The notes beneath the pieces are model-generated. The model was not told the DNA's origin, did not search any database, and saw nothing but the letters and a program-made list of their open reading frames with translations. This document shows, piece by piece, positions 17,791 to 26,600 of a stretch of 64,000 bases of DNA; positions within the stretch are counted from its first letter, which is position 1; each line of letters opens with the position of its first letter. A program made the position numbers and the translations under genes. Origin of the DNA: Luminiphilus sp051201685 (GTDB lineage Bacteria; Pseudomonadota; Gammaproteobacteria; Pseudomonadales; Halieaceae); assembly GCF_051201685.1 (NCBI RefSeq), contig NZ_CP179213.1, positions 1,736,001 to 1,800,000 of the forward strand. Direction: 5' to 3'.

Positions 17791-18243
17791 TCAGGGTTCT
17801 GTAATGAGTGAAAGTGGTGCACAGTGACCGTCTCGGTGTTGATACAGCACTTCAAGCACAAGGTGACTTCTGTGGATTGAGACAAGGCTCTGAATTTTAT
17901 CAAAGCCCATCCAGTGAGCAGCAATGATACCGTTATCAAGGTCCCGATCGCTATGCTCAAACACCGCACGACAAAGAAAAGTGTGCCGCAAATAGGTAGT
18001 GCCGTTCTTGGCTCTCAACAGCGCCACGCCAAGAAATCCGGTGACTTCGACCTCCCACCGAGTCTCTTCGAGCACCTCACGGCGCACCGCTTCCAGTAGC
18101 GATTCCCCCGGCTCTAAATGTCCCGCGGGTTGATTCAGCACAGGGCTTTGCGCGTCCGCAGGCTGTTCTTCAACCATTAGATATTCGCCGTCCTTCACCA
18201 CAACGGCGGCAACGGTTACGTTAGGGCGCCATCGCTCGTTCAC
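17791..18243 (-). CDS. nudJ: Nudix hydrolase, NudJ-like
   Basis: Pyrophosphohydrolase of the NudJ/YmfB type (E. coli NudJ acts on thiamine pyrophosphates and nucleoside triphosphates). The 150 residues start with RPNVTVAAVVV, contain NQPAGHLEPGESL and the Nudix helix REVLEETRWEV near residue 57. The Gly that usually follows EET is Arg here; the metal-binding Glu residues remain. Position between rluE and mnmA is the usual one. Its ATG overlaps the rluE stop (ATGA). Confidence 0.92.
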   Translation of the reverse strand: MNERWRPNVTVAAVVVKDGEYLMVEEQPADAQSPVLNQPAGHLEPGESLLEAVRREVLEETRWEVEVTGFLGVALLRAKNGTTYLRHTFLCRAVFEHSDRDLDNGIIAAHWMGFDKIQSLVSIHRSHLVLEVLYQHRDGHCAPLSLITEP

Positions 18244-18866
18244 AGCTTACGACCTGTAGATTGGGTTAAGTATTGTCCGGGCTCCAAATCACCGAGCCGC
18301 CAGTCTCCAATACTGATGCGCACTAGCCGCAAGGTGGGCAAGCCGACCGCTGCAGTCATTCTTCGGACTTGCCGATTGCGGCCCTCCTGAATGGAGATCT
18401 CTAACCAGGCGTCAGGAATGTGCGCTCGAAAGCGGACAGGGGGTGACCTGTCCCAAAGCCTCGGGGGTGCAATGCTTTTTACTCTTGCGGGCTTTGTCCG
18501 TCCATCCTTTAGATTTAGGCCTGCTGCCAATTGCCCTAGGGCCTCGGTTGTGGGGGTGCCCTCTACTTGCACCCAGTAGGTTTTCCAGTATTTGAATTTT
18601 GGATTGGCAATTTGTTGCTGAAGCCTGCCATCGTTAGTGAGCAGGGCCAATCCCTCGGAATCGTAATCAAGTCGTCCAGCCACACGAAAGCCCGGGGCAG
18701 ATAGAATATTAGCAAGTGTCTGCCTTGGTGGATCGCCATCCCGATCTGTGAATTGGCTCAAGACCCGGAAAGGTTTATTTAGCAGGATAATGTCGGGCAA
18801 TCCCAGATCCTCTTGATTAATGGTAGACTTCGACACTGGGGGAGAGGGCCTCGCGCCGTTATCCAA
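18240..18866 (-). CDS. rluE: 23S rRNA pseudouridine(2457) synthase RluE
   Basis: Isomerises a uridine near the peptidyl-transferase centre of 23S rRNA. The 208-residue RsuA-family protein has LLNKPFRVLSQFTD, the catalytic AGRLDYDSEGLALLTNDG (Asp near residue 86), KTYWVQVEG and QEGRNRQVRRMTAAVGLPTLRL. There is no S4 domain, as expected for RluE. The start is a TTG at 18866 with no obvious Shine-Dalgarno sequence; a GTG at 18836 is an alternative. It is divergent from icd, with 130 bp between. Confidence 0.93.
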   Translation of the reverse strand: MDNGARPSPPVSKSTINQEDLGLPDIILLNKPFRVLSQFTDRDGDPPRQTLANILSAPGFRVAGRLDYDSEGLALLTNDGRLQQQIANPKFKYWKTYWVQVEGTPTTEALGQLAAGLNLKDGRTKPARVKSIAPPRLWDRSPPVRFRAHIPDAWLEISIQEGRNRQVRRMTAAVGLPTLRLVRISIGDWRLGDLEPGQYLTQSTGRKL

Positions 18867-18996
18867 TAGCGTTCCAATGACGCCACATTATGCTTGTTGC
18901 CCCTGATGAGGGGGCTCTGACGCATCTTGTCGCATGGCATTGGAACGGAATCCATCAAAGCACCTGAAATAAACTGAAAAATAGGATTCTCGCAAT

Positions 18997-20250
18997 ATGT
19001 CATACAAGCACATCAAGGTTCCGGAAACCGGCGACGTCATCACAGTCAACGAGGACAACAGCCTGTCGGTACCCGATAAGCCTATCATCCCTTACATCGA
19101 AGGTGATGGCATTGGCGTCGATATTACGCCGGTCATGATTGATGTCGTCAACGCCGCAGTGGAAAAGGCCTATGGAGGGCAAAAGGCCATATCGTGGATG
19201 GAAATTTACACGGGAGAAAAGGCCGCCGAGCTGTACGAGGGCGATTGGTTCCCTGAAGAGACCCTGGAAGCGATTAAAACCTATGCAGTGGCGATTAAGG
19301 GTCCATTAACAACACCAGTGGGTGGCGGTTTCCGCTCCCTTAATGTTGCGTTACGCCAAGAGCTTGACCTGTACACCTGTCTTCGTCCTGTACGCTGGTT
19401 TGAAGGAGTGCCATCGCCAGTACGGCGACCCGAAGACTGCAACATGGTGATTTTTCGTGAGAATTCCGAAGATATTTATGCGGGTATTGAATACCAAGCC
19501 GGGACTGCTGAAGCCCAGAAAGTTGTCGATTTCATCATCAATGAAATGGGGGCAACAAAAATTCGTTTCCCTGAGGACGTGGGTATCGGTATTAAGCCCG
19601 TATCGTCTGCTGGCACCAAACGCCTAGTTCGCAAGGCCATTCAGTACGCCATCGATCAAAACCTGCCTTCAGTGACGCTGGTCCACAAAGGCAACATCAT
19701 GAAATTTACCGAAGGTGCCTTTAGAGATTGGGGTTATGAACTCGCTCAGGAAGAGTTTGGCGGTCAGTTAGTGGACGGTGGACCCTGGGTCGAAATCAAA
19801 AATCCCAACAGCGGCGACCCGATTATTATCAAAGATGTCATCGCTGATGCCATGCTTCAGCAAGTCTTAACCCGACCAAAGGAGTATAGCGTGGTCGCCA
19901 CACTGAACCTTAATGGCGACTATCTTTCAGATGCGTTAGCGGCTCAGGTCGGCGGAATTGGCATTGCTCCTGGTGCGAACCTATCCGACACAGTGGCACT
20001 GTTTGAAGCCACCCACGGCACCGCACCGAAGTATGCTGGTCAAGACAAGGTGAACCCTGGGTCCTTAATCTTGTCAGCAGAAATGATGATGCGACACCTT
20101 GGTTGGAATGAGGCCGCAGATTTGATCGTTGACGGCATGAACGGAGCTATTCAAAACAAAACTGTGACCTATGATTTCGAACGGTTGATGGACGGCGCTA
20201 CGCTGGTCTCATGCTCCGACTTCGGAAAAGCTATTATAAAGTCAATGTAA
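18997..20250 (+). CDS. icd: Isocitrate dehydrogenase (NADP-type)
   Basis: Oxidative decarboxylation of isocitrate to 2-oxoglutarate in the TCA cycle. The 417 residues match the E. coli enzyme in length and layout: IPYIEGDGIGVDITP near the N-terminus, GPLTTPVGGG, the substrate loop FRSLNVALRQELDLY with the phosphorylatable Ser, RENSEDIYAGIEY, and the adenine-nucleotide site ATHGTAPKYAGQDKVNPGS. Lys and Tyr in the C-terminal KYAG and KEYSVVATLNLNGDY regions agree with NADP use. A strong terminator follows 20 bp after the stop. Confidence 0.98.
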   Translation: MSYKHIKVPETGDVITVNEDNSLSVPDKPIIPYIEGDGIGVDITPVMIDVVNAAVEKAYGGQKAISWMEIYTGEKAAELYEGDWFPEETLEAIKTYAVAIKGPLTTPVGGGFRSLNVALRQELDLYTCLRPVRWFEGVPSPVRRPEDCNMVIFRENSEDIYAGIEYQAGTAEAQKVVDFIINEMGATKIRFPEDVGIGIKPVSSAGTKRLVRKAIQYAIDQNLPSVTLVHKGNIMKFTEGAFRDWGYELAQEEFGGQLVDGGPWVEIKNPNSGDPIIIKDVIADAMLQQVLTRPKEYSVVATLNLNGDYLSDALAAQVGGIGIAPGANLSDTVALFEATHGTAPKYAGQDKVNPGSLILSAEMMMRHLGWNEAADLIVDGMNGAIQNKTVTYDFERLMDGATLVSCSDFGKAIIKSM

Positions 20251-20270
20251 ACCTTTGATTTTACTATCTA

Positions 20271-20297
20271 AAAGTCCGCTATTGCGGGCTTTTTTTT
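20271..20297 (+). terminator. Rho-independent terminator of icd
   Basis: An 8-bp stem AAGTCCGC / GCGGGCTT (one G-T pair) closes a 4-base loop and runs into a tract of Ts. It begins 20 bp after the icd stop codon. Confidence 0.92.
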
Positions 20298-20907
20298 GAG
20301 CATTTTTTGTGGTTTGCGGATTACCGAGTCTACGCAATACCCCGGCGAATAGTGCCTGAGGTGCCGGGCAAAACCCGTGTGGTGACTGCGATAGCTAACC
20401 GAGGTAAATCTAGGCGCGGGGCGGGTCTTACGGCTATTGATTCAATTCCGTTTGAGCATCGGCGAACAAGAATAGAGCTGTGTGTGAAAACAATGGACGT
20501 GGCAGCTGCCGCGACAGCCGCCCAAATTAGGCTTTCTGCCGTGTAAACCGTAAAGCGTCAAAGGTCGTAAGAAATACAAGGAATATTTGTCGGCCTCAGG
20601 GCGCTTAGATCATGCCTAGCGGCCACTCAACGTAGCAGTACCCAAAGGCTATGATGGGCGCGTAGCGCAAGACAGAGCAGCGCACAGACACAGCGACGGG
20701 AAAGGCTATGAGAGGAGTGGCTCGGGTGATGATTAGTGCTCGAGATTTCAAATACGATAGGACTGAAACAGCGGGCACACTTGACTTGGTTGGTGTGGCG
20801 CTGGCTGTTGCCTCGAATCGAATTTGTCTTGCCTTTGGCGACAAATTTTAGGTTGTCCACACGGTTGATGTGGCTAATTTTTAACTGTCCTGACATATAC
20901 TCTAGGA
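20298..20907. other. 610-bp gap between icd and clpS with no supported gene
   Basis: In many relatives cspD sits in this region upstream of clpS; here no frame encodes a cold-shock domain. The open frames present (for example 20307-20546 +, 20605-20844 -) have poor composition, no ribosome-binding site and no recognisable motif. The 11-mer AAAGGCTATGA occurs twice, near 20644 and 20702. A TATACT hexamer at 20896-20901 could be a -10 element but has no good -35 partner. No tRNA-like fold was seen. Confidence 0.6.
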
Positions 20908-21270
20908 ATGATGACGCAAATGAATCACTGGTTAATGGGCCCGCCGGATAATCCTGATCGAGACGATGAAGGCGGTCTCGCAGTAGCGCCCGCTAAACCC
21001 AAACTTAAGCGCCCATCTTTGTTCCAAGTGGTGTTGCTTAACGATGATTACACTCCTATGGAGTTTGTTGTGGAAATCCTCGAGTCCTACTTTAACTTGG
21101 GGCGGGAGCAGGCCACTCAAATCATGCTAATGGTGCATACCAAGGGCAAAGGCGTTTGCGGTGTCTACCCCCGTGACATCGCCGAAACGAAGGCGACACA
21201 GGTGAATACTTATGCCAGAGACAGCGGACATCCGTTACTGTGTGAAGTGGAACCTACTGATGACGAGTGA
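20908..21270 (+). CDS. clpS: ClpS adaptor of the N-degron pathway
   Basis: Binds N-terminal Leu, Phe, Trp or Tyr residues and delivers the proteins to ClpAP. In 120 residues the folded core starts at LFQVVLLNDDYTPMEFVVEIL (split here across the peptide-binding Asn-Asp pair and Met gate), followed by VHTKGKGVCGVYPRDIAETKA with the pocket His. A flexible 35-residue N-terminal arm precedes it, longer than in E. coli (106 residues total). clpA starts 16 bp downstream, so the two are co-transcribed. Confidence 0.97.
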   Translation: MMTQMNHWLMGPPDNPDRDDEGGLAVAPAKPKLKRPSLFQVVLLNDDYTPMEFVVEILESYFNLGREQATQIMLMVHTKGKGVCGVYPRDIAETKATQVNTYARDSGHPLLCEVEPTDDE

Positions 21271-21286
21271 AGCGAGGTAAAAGGGT

Positions 21287-23563
21287 ATGTTGAGCAAAGA
21301 GCTTGAAACGGTTCTAAATGATGCTTTTCGAACGGCTCGTTCGCGCCGGCACGAGTTCATCACAGTAGAGCATCTGTTACTTTCACTACTCGAGGACGCA
21401 GCTTCTTTAACCGTCATGACGGCTTGCAGCGTCGACATTGATGCGTTGCGTGGCGACCTCGTTGAGTTCATAGACTCAACAACACCGCTACTAGGTGACG
21501 AAGACGATGGCCGAGACACCCAGCCAACACTTGGCTTTCAGCGAGTATTACAGCGCGCGGTGTTTCACGTTCAAAGCTCAGGAAAAAGCGAAGTCACAGG
21601 TGCCAACATCCTGGTAGCTATTTTCTCAGAGCAGGAGTCTCAGGCGGTTTATTTTCTCAAAAGCCAAAACGTATCCCGGCTCGATGTCGTGAATTTTATT
21701 ACCCACGGGATTGCCAAAGACGAGGAGTCTGAGGGCGGACCCCAAGGGGAGGGTGAGATGGGCGAAGAGGAGCAAGCCGAGACTTCGGAAGCCCCGTTGG
21801 ACACCTATGCCACAGACCTCAACGAAGAGGCGAAATCGGGGCAAATAGATCCACTGATTGGACGTCTTGCGGAAGTGGAGCGGGTCGCACAGATCTTGGC
21901 AAGACGGCGTAAAAACAACCCTCTGCTCGTCGGTGAATCTGGAGTTGGGAAAACTGCGATCGCTGAGGGACTCGCCAAAATGATAGTGGACGGCAATGTT
22001 CCGGAGACCTTGCAAGGTGCCGTTGTCTATTCACTTGATTTGGGCGCACTGTTGGCCGGCACTAAGTACCGTGGAGACTTTGAGAAGCGTTTTAAAGGAC
22101 TCCTGGCCAATCTCAAGGAGCGTGATAACGCCATTTTATTTATCGATGAGATCCATACGATTATCGGTGCGGGAGCTGCGTCGGGTGGCGTGATGGATGC
22201 CTCAAACCTGCTCAAGCCATTGTTGAGCTCTGGGAAAATGCGCTGTATCGGGTCAACAACCTTTGCGGAGTACCGCGGTATCTTTGACAAGGACAAGGCG
22301 CTGAGTCGGCGTTTTCAAAAGATTGATGTCCTTGAACCCTCCGTGGATGACGCTTACAAAATTTTGAAGGGCCTCAAAAGCCGGTTTGAAGACCATCACG
22401 GCCTGCGCTACAGCGATCGTGCGCTGCGCGTTGCCACTGAAATGGCGGCACGCTACATAACCGACCGGTTTTTACCTGATAAAGCAATCGATGTCATTGA
22501 CGAGGCGGGAGCCTACCAGCAGCTTTTACCTGCGAGTAAACGCAAGAAGGTGATTGGTGCCGGAGACATCGAGTCGGTGGTTGCAAAAATAGCGCGAATT
22601 CCACCGAAGACTGTGACCTCCGATGACCGGGACTTACTCGAGAAACTCGAATCTAACCTACAAATGGTTGTGTTTGGACAGGGTAAGGCGGTGACCCAGC
22701 TTGTTGCTTCGATCAAGTTGGCTCGAGCAGGACTGCGCTCTGGCGATAAGCCCATAGGCTCCTTTTTATTAGCGGGTCCTACTGGGGTCGGTAAAACTGA
22801 GGTAACAAAGCAGTTAGCGCTGCAGCTGGGGTTAGAGCTCACTCGCTTTGATATGTCCGAGTACATGGAGCGGCACACCGTATCGAGGCTCATAGGAGCG
22901 CCTCCGGGCTATGTCGGTTTCGATCAGGGCGGCCTGCTCACCGATGCCGTTACCAAGCACCCACATTCAGTCGTGTTGCTTGACGAGGTGGAGAAGGCGC
23001 ATCCAGAGGTGTTTAACCTACTGCTGCAGGTCATGGACCACGGCACGCTGACCGACAATAATGGACGCAAAGCTGACTTCCGCAACGTTATTTTAGTCAT
23101 GACCACTAACGCTGGTGCGGAAAATGTGAGCCGACGCTCTATCGGATTTACCCAGCAGGATCACACTACGGATGCCCTCGAGGCTATCAACCGTATGTTT
23201 ACGCCTGAATTTAGAAACCGCCTTGACGCGATTGTTCCCTTCGAGCCACTCGGCGAAGACGTCATTCTTACCGTTGTCGACAAATTCTTGACCGAACTAC
23301 AGGGACAGCTCGACGAGAAACGCGTGCAGCTGGGGGTCGACGAGGAGGCTCGCCTGTGGCTCGTTGAGAAGGGGTATGACCGTACGATGGGGGCGAGGCC
23401 TATGGCGCGAGTGATTCAGGAGCACATCAAGAAGCCGCTTGCGGACATGGTGTTGTTTGGCGCACTCAACAAAGGCGGAACGGCTGTGGTGACTCTGAAA
23501 GATGACCGCAGCGAACTCGAGGTCAGTGTAGAGAGCGAATCAGAGAATCCGGTAGAAGCCTAG
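21287..23563 (+). CDS. clpA: ClpA AAA+ unfoldase
   Basis: Hexameric unfoldase that feeds substrates to ClpP (clpP is outside this window) and receives N-degron proteins from ClpS. In 758 residues: N-domain for ClpS binding (1-145), an acidic linker, AAA module 1 with Walker A GESGVGKT and Walker B LFIDEIHT, then AAA module 2 with GPTGVGKTEVTKQL and VVLLDEVEKAHPEV. The IGF/L ClpP-docking loop region appears in the second module (RSIGFTQQD). Length equals E. coli ClpA. Confidence 0.98.
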   Translation: MLSKELETVLNDAFRTARSRRHEFITVEHLLLSLLEDAASLTVMTACSVDIDALRGDLVEFIDSTTPLLGDEDDGRDTQPTLGFQRVLQRAVFHVQSSGKSEVTGANILVAIFSEQESQAVYFLKSQNVSRLDVVNFITHGIAKDEESEGGPQGEGEMGEEEQAETSEAPLDTYATDLNEEAKSGQIDPLIGRLAEVERVAQILARRRKNNPLLVGESGVGKTAIAEGLAKMIVDGNVPETLQGAVVYSLDLGALLAGTKYRGDFEKRFKGLLANLKERDNAILFIDEIHTIIGAGAASGGVMDASNLLKPLLSSGKMRCIGSTTFAEYRGIFDKDKALSRRFQKIDVLEPSVDDAYKILKGLKSRFEDHHGLRYSDRALRVATEMAARYITDRFLPDKAIDVIDEAGAYQQLLPASKRKKVIGAGDIESVVAKIARIPPKTVTSDDRDLLEKLESNLQMVVFGQGKAVTQLVASIKLARAGLRSGDKPIGSFLLAGPTGVGKTEVTKQLALQLGLELTRFDMSEYMERHTVSRLIGAPPGYVGFDQGGLLTDAVTKHPHSVVLLDEVEKAHPEVFNLLLQVMDHGTLTDNNGRKADFRNVILVMTTNAGAENVSRRSIGFTQQDHTTDALEAINRMFTPEFRNRLDAIVPFEPLGEDVILTVVDKFLTELQGQLDEKRVQLGVDEEARLWLVEKGYDRTMGARPMARVIQEHIKKPLADMVLFGALNKGGTAVVTLKDDRSELEVSVESESENPVEA

Positions 23564-23725
23564 GCGTGTAATTAGGTGCGGTAACTTCAAAGCACTGACA
23601 CGCCCATTGGTTTTACGGGTATTTGGGCGTAGGGCAGTTTGTTTACCGGCACCTGCCCAATGAGCGCTAAAGTCGTGCTTACTGGGCTCTCCGATGGTCT
23701 TTTGTCCTACCTGTAGCTTGGTCGA

Positions 23726-23944
23726 TTAACGCTCTCGGTAGGTGATGCGACCCTTAGTCAGGTCGTAGGGCGTGACTTCAACCCGGACTTTATCTCCAGT
23801 TAAAATGCGGATGTAGTTTTTACGCATCTTTCCAGAGATGTGGGCGGTGACCACGTGGCCATTTTCAAGGCGCACACGGAATGTGGTGTTAGGGAGGGTG
23901 TCGATGATTTCCCCCTCCATTTCAATCTGATCTTCTTTGGCCAT
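23726..23944 (-). CDS. infA: Translation initiation factor IF-1
   Basis: OB-fold protein that binds the ribosomal A site during initiation. From the ATG at 23944 it is 72 residues, the E. coli length, with MAKEDQIEMEG, LPNTTFRVRLENGH, AHISGKMRKNYIRIL and GDKVRVEVTPYDL almost unchanged from E. coli. The frame is open 11 codons further upstream, but those residues are not part of the family. The gene is convergent with clpA and lies in the conserved clpA-infA-bpt-aat order. Confidence 0.98.
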   Translation of the reverse strand: MAKEDQIEMEGEIIDTLPNTTFRVRLENGHVVTAHISGKMRKNYIRILTGDKVRVEVTPYDLTKGRITYRER

Positions 23945-24010
23945 TAACGTTGCCATCCCAATTAATATGGCCGGCACTGTACCCGAAAGTCACGCTCTTC
24001 AAAAGTGTTG

Positions 24011-24784
24011 CTAGGTCGGATTATCAACAAAGCGCAGGGGGACGCCTCGGCTTATGTCGTCCTCAGGTGCTGTATCGAGAGAAACCTGCCAATTTCCGCC
24101 TCGAAATAGCTCTAAGGGCTGAAATCTTGATTTGTAGCTCATTTTGTCGCAGTTTTTTATGAGATACCCCAGATAAACGTAATCAAGCTGGGCCTTCTGC
24201 ATAAGATCAATTTGGAACAGCACAGCGTAAGTGCCGAGACTCCTAGCCTCATGCTCGGGATCATAAAACGTATAGATTGCCGACAGGCCATCGAGCATTT
24301 GATCCGCAACAATAACGGCAATCAGCTGCTCTTGCTCGTAAAAGCGGAAGTAGCGAGTACAGCCGAGTCCGTTGTTAAGAAACGAACGGTATTGGTCCCG
24401 CTCTGGTGGAAACATATCGCCATCGGCGTGCCGGCCTCGGATATAACGCTCATAGAGCGAATAGGCCTCTTCGTCATCGATGGATGTAGCCTCGCGAATC
24501 TCAAGATCCTTGTTTCGACGCCATACGCGCTTTTGGCTCTTAGAGCGCTTAAAATCAGAAACTGCAACGCGGGAAGGAATGCAGGCGTTGCACTGGCTGC
24601 AATGCGGCCGGTAGAGGTGGTCACCACTACGGCGAAACCCCATGAGAGAAAGCTGGGAATAGAGCGCTTGGGAAAGGGTTTGACGAGGGTCAATAAACAG
24701 CGTCGTCGCTTCCTGCTCCATCAAATAACTGCAGGCATGGGGGAAGGTAGTGTAGACACGGATATCACGTAACGAAGCTGTCAT
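24011..24784 (-). CDS. bpt: Aspartate/glutamate leucyltransferase Bpt
   Basis: Transfers Leu from Leu-tRNA to N-terminal Asp or Glu, turning them into ClpS-readable degrons. The 257-residue protein (ATE1-like family) has the N-terminal Cys region CSYLMEQEATTLFIDP, a second Cys cluster HCSQCNACIPSRV, then YERYIRGRHADGDMFPP and YLGYLIKNCDKMSYKSRFQP. Its ATG overlaps the aat stop (ATGA), so both transferases are translated together. It completes the N-degron module with clpS, clpA and aat. Confidence 0.95.
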   Translation of the reverse strand: MTASLRDIRVYTTFPHACSYLMEQEATTLFIDPRQTLSQALYSQLSLMGFRRSGDHLYRPHCSQCNACIPSRVAVSDFKRSKSQKRVWRRNKDLEIREATSIDDEEAYSLYERYIRGRHADGDMFPPERDQYRSFLNNGLGCTRYFRFYEQEQLIAVIVADQMLDGLSAIYTFYDPEHEARSLGTYAVLFQIDLMQKAQLDYVYLGYLIKNCDKMSYKSRFQPLELFRGGNWQVSLDTAPEDDISRGVPLRFVDNPT

Positions 24785-25536
24785 TGCGTGAGCCCCAAGT
24801 ACAGCTGCGTGGTTGACTCAGGTAGCACGTCACTCCACGGCACTCGGTTTACAGATTCCGGCAGAACCCCTCTGATAATATTCCTCACTTGCTCCATGTC
24901 TTCATTTATAGCGTTTTCAAGCTGTTCTTCAAAGGCCTCTCGCCTTATGAGCCGAGCACCGAGTGAAGTTAAGTGGCTGCTCTCCACCTGGCAATCAATG
25001 AACTTAAAATAACCCATTCTTCCCATATACGCTAAGGTCGCTAAGGCGGTTTTTGAAGCGTCAGTGGCACTAGAAAACATCGACTCACCAAAAAAAGCTT
25101 TGCCTATGCTCACGCCATACAATCCGCCAACGAGGGATTCATCAGACCATATTTCGACCGAATGCGCATAGCCAAGGCGGTGTAGCGTTGTGTAGGCATC
25201 AATCATCGCCGGGAGAATCCAGGTTCCCTCTTGCGAAGCGCGTGGTGCAGCGCAGGCTCTTATCACTAATGGAAATGCAGCATTTAACGAAACCCGGTAT
25301 CCGCGCTTTTTTAGGGTCTTGCCGAAGGACTTGGAAACTTTGAATTCGTCGGGTAAGAGTATGGCTCTTGGATCTGGTGCCCACCAAAGAATCGGCTCAT
25401 TGCTGCTAAACCAAGGAAAAATGCCGCGGCTATAGGCCCGCAGCAGCCGTTCTGGAGATAAATCACCTCCCATAGCGAGAAGGCCGTTCGGTTCTTCAAG
25501 GGCCTCATAACTTGCCGGAAAATCAAACTCGGACAA
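24781..25536 (-). CDS. aat: Leucyl/phenylalanyl-tRNA-protein transferase Aat
   Basis: Adds Leu or Phe from charged tRNA to N-terminal Lys or Arg, creating primary degrons. In 251 residues: NGLLAMGGDLSPERLL and AYSRGIFPWF at the N-terminus, then the GNAT-like core with GYAHSVEIWSDESLVGGLYG, SIGKAFFGESMFS and FIDCQVESSHLTSLGA. Length is close to the E. coli protein (234). First gene of the aat-bpt pair, downstream of trxB by 10 bp. Confidence 0.96.
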   Translation of the reverse strand: MSEFDFPASYEALEEPNGLLAMGGDLSPERLLRAYSRGIFPWFSSNEPILWWAPDPRAILLPDEFKVSKSFGKTLKKRGYRVSLNAAFPLVIRACAAPRASQEGTWILPAMIDAYTTLHRLGYAHSVEIWSDESLVGGLYGVSIGKAFFGESMFSSATDASKTALATLAYMGRMGYFKFIDCQVESSHLTSLGARLIRREAFEEQLENAINEDMEQVRNIIRGVLPESVNRVPWSDVLPESTTQLYLGLTQ

Positions 25537-25546
25537 GCGTTTAAGC

Positions 25547-26500
25547 TCAGCGATTCAAGGCGTCTAAATATTTTTCTGCATCGAGTGCGGCCATGCAGCC
25601 GAACCCCGCAGATGTAATTGCCTGGCGGTAGACATGATCAGCAACGTCTCCTGCAGCAAAAACTCCGGGCACATTCGTGTGTGTTGCCTCACCGTTGATA
25701 CCTGAGTTCACCTGAATATAACCTCCTTCCATCGTTAACTGCTGCTGGAATATGTCCGTATTAGGTTTGTGGCCAATCGCAATGAACACACCCGCAAGCG
25801 CCAACTGTTGCTCGCTATCGTCTAGGGTAGAGCGAAGCCGCAAGCCGGTAACGCCAGAGTTGTCACCCAACACTTCGCCCAAAGTTTGATGCCAGTGGAT
25901 CACAACCTTTCCTTCTTCTGCTCGGGCGAACAAACGATCTTGCAGAATTTTTTCTGAACGTAGAGAGTCACGTCGGTGCACAAGATGGACTCGGCTGCAC
26001 AAATTGCTGAGGTAGAGCGCCTCTTCAACAGCCGTGTTGCCTCCCCCGACGACCGCGACTTCTTTACCACGATAGAAGAATCCATCACAGGTGGCGCAGG
26101 CACTGACGCCACGCCCCATAAAAGCCTCTTCGCTGGGTAGCCCAAGGTATTGTGCAGACGCTCCCGTGGCAATGATCAGTGCATCGCAGCTGTAATCTTG
26201 GCTACCGCCGAGACGGAAAGGGCGGCTGCTCAGGTCTACCTTTTCGATATGATCGAAAATAATTGAGGCATCTAGACGTTCGACGTGCGCCTGCATCTCG
26301 GCCATCAATTGGGGCCCTTGGAGGTCAGAAGCGCCGCCCGGCCAATTCTCAACTTCGGTTGTCGTCGTAAGTTGACCACCTTGTTGAATTCCAGTGATGA
26401 CAACGGGATTGAGGTTGGCCCTGGCGGCGTAAACGGCTGCGGTATAGCCCGCAGGCCCAGAACCCAAAATGATGAGGCGATGGTGTTGTGGCTGGCTCAT
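25547..26500 (-). CDS. trxB: Thioredoxin reductase
   Basis: NADPH:thioredoxin disulfide reductase, homodimeric FAD protein. From the ATG at 26500 it has 317 residues: FAD-binding LGSGPAGYTAAVYAARANL, the redox pair CATC (about residue 137), NADPH-binding VVGGGNTAVEEALYLS and the FAD-closing GVFAAGDVADHVYRQ. The open frame reaches 26563, but the extra 21 residues are not family-like. It is divergent from ftsK and first in the trxB-aat-bpt-infA direction. Confidence 0.97.
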   Translation of the reverse strand: MSQPQHHRLIILGSGPAGYTAAVYAARANLNPVVITGIQQGGQLTTTTEVENWPGGASDLQGPQLMAEMQAHVERLDASIIFDHIEKVDLSSRPFRLGGSQDYSCDALIIATGASAQYLGLPSEEAFMGRGVSACATCDGFFYRGKEVAVVGGGNTAVEEALYLSNLCSRVHLVHRRDSLRSEKILQDRLFARAEEGKVVIHWHQTLGEVLGDNSGVTGLRLRSTLDDSEQQLALAGVFIAIGHKPNTDIFQQQLTMEGGYIQVNSGINGEATHTNVPGVFAAGDVADHVYRQAITSAGFGCMAALDAEKYLDALNR

Positions 26501-26600
26501 AAAATTAACACTTAGCTGTATGGATCGAAGATGGATCATCACGGTAAAGTGACTCCGCGCCATGTTAACATCTCATTTTCGATAAAAGGATGCTGATTCG

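Noticed and set aside
20307..20546. 79-codon + strand frame in the icd-clpS gap
   Set aside because: Poor composition, no ribosome site, no motif; not treated as a gene.
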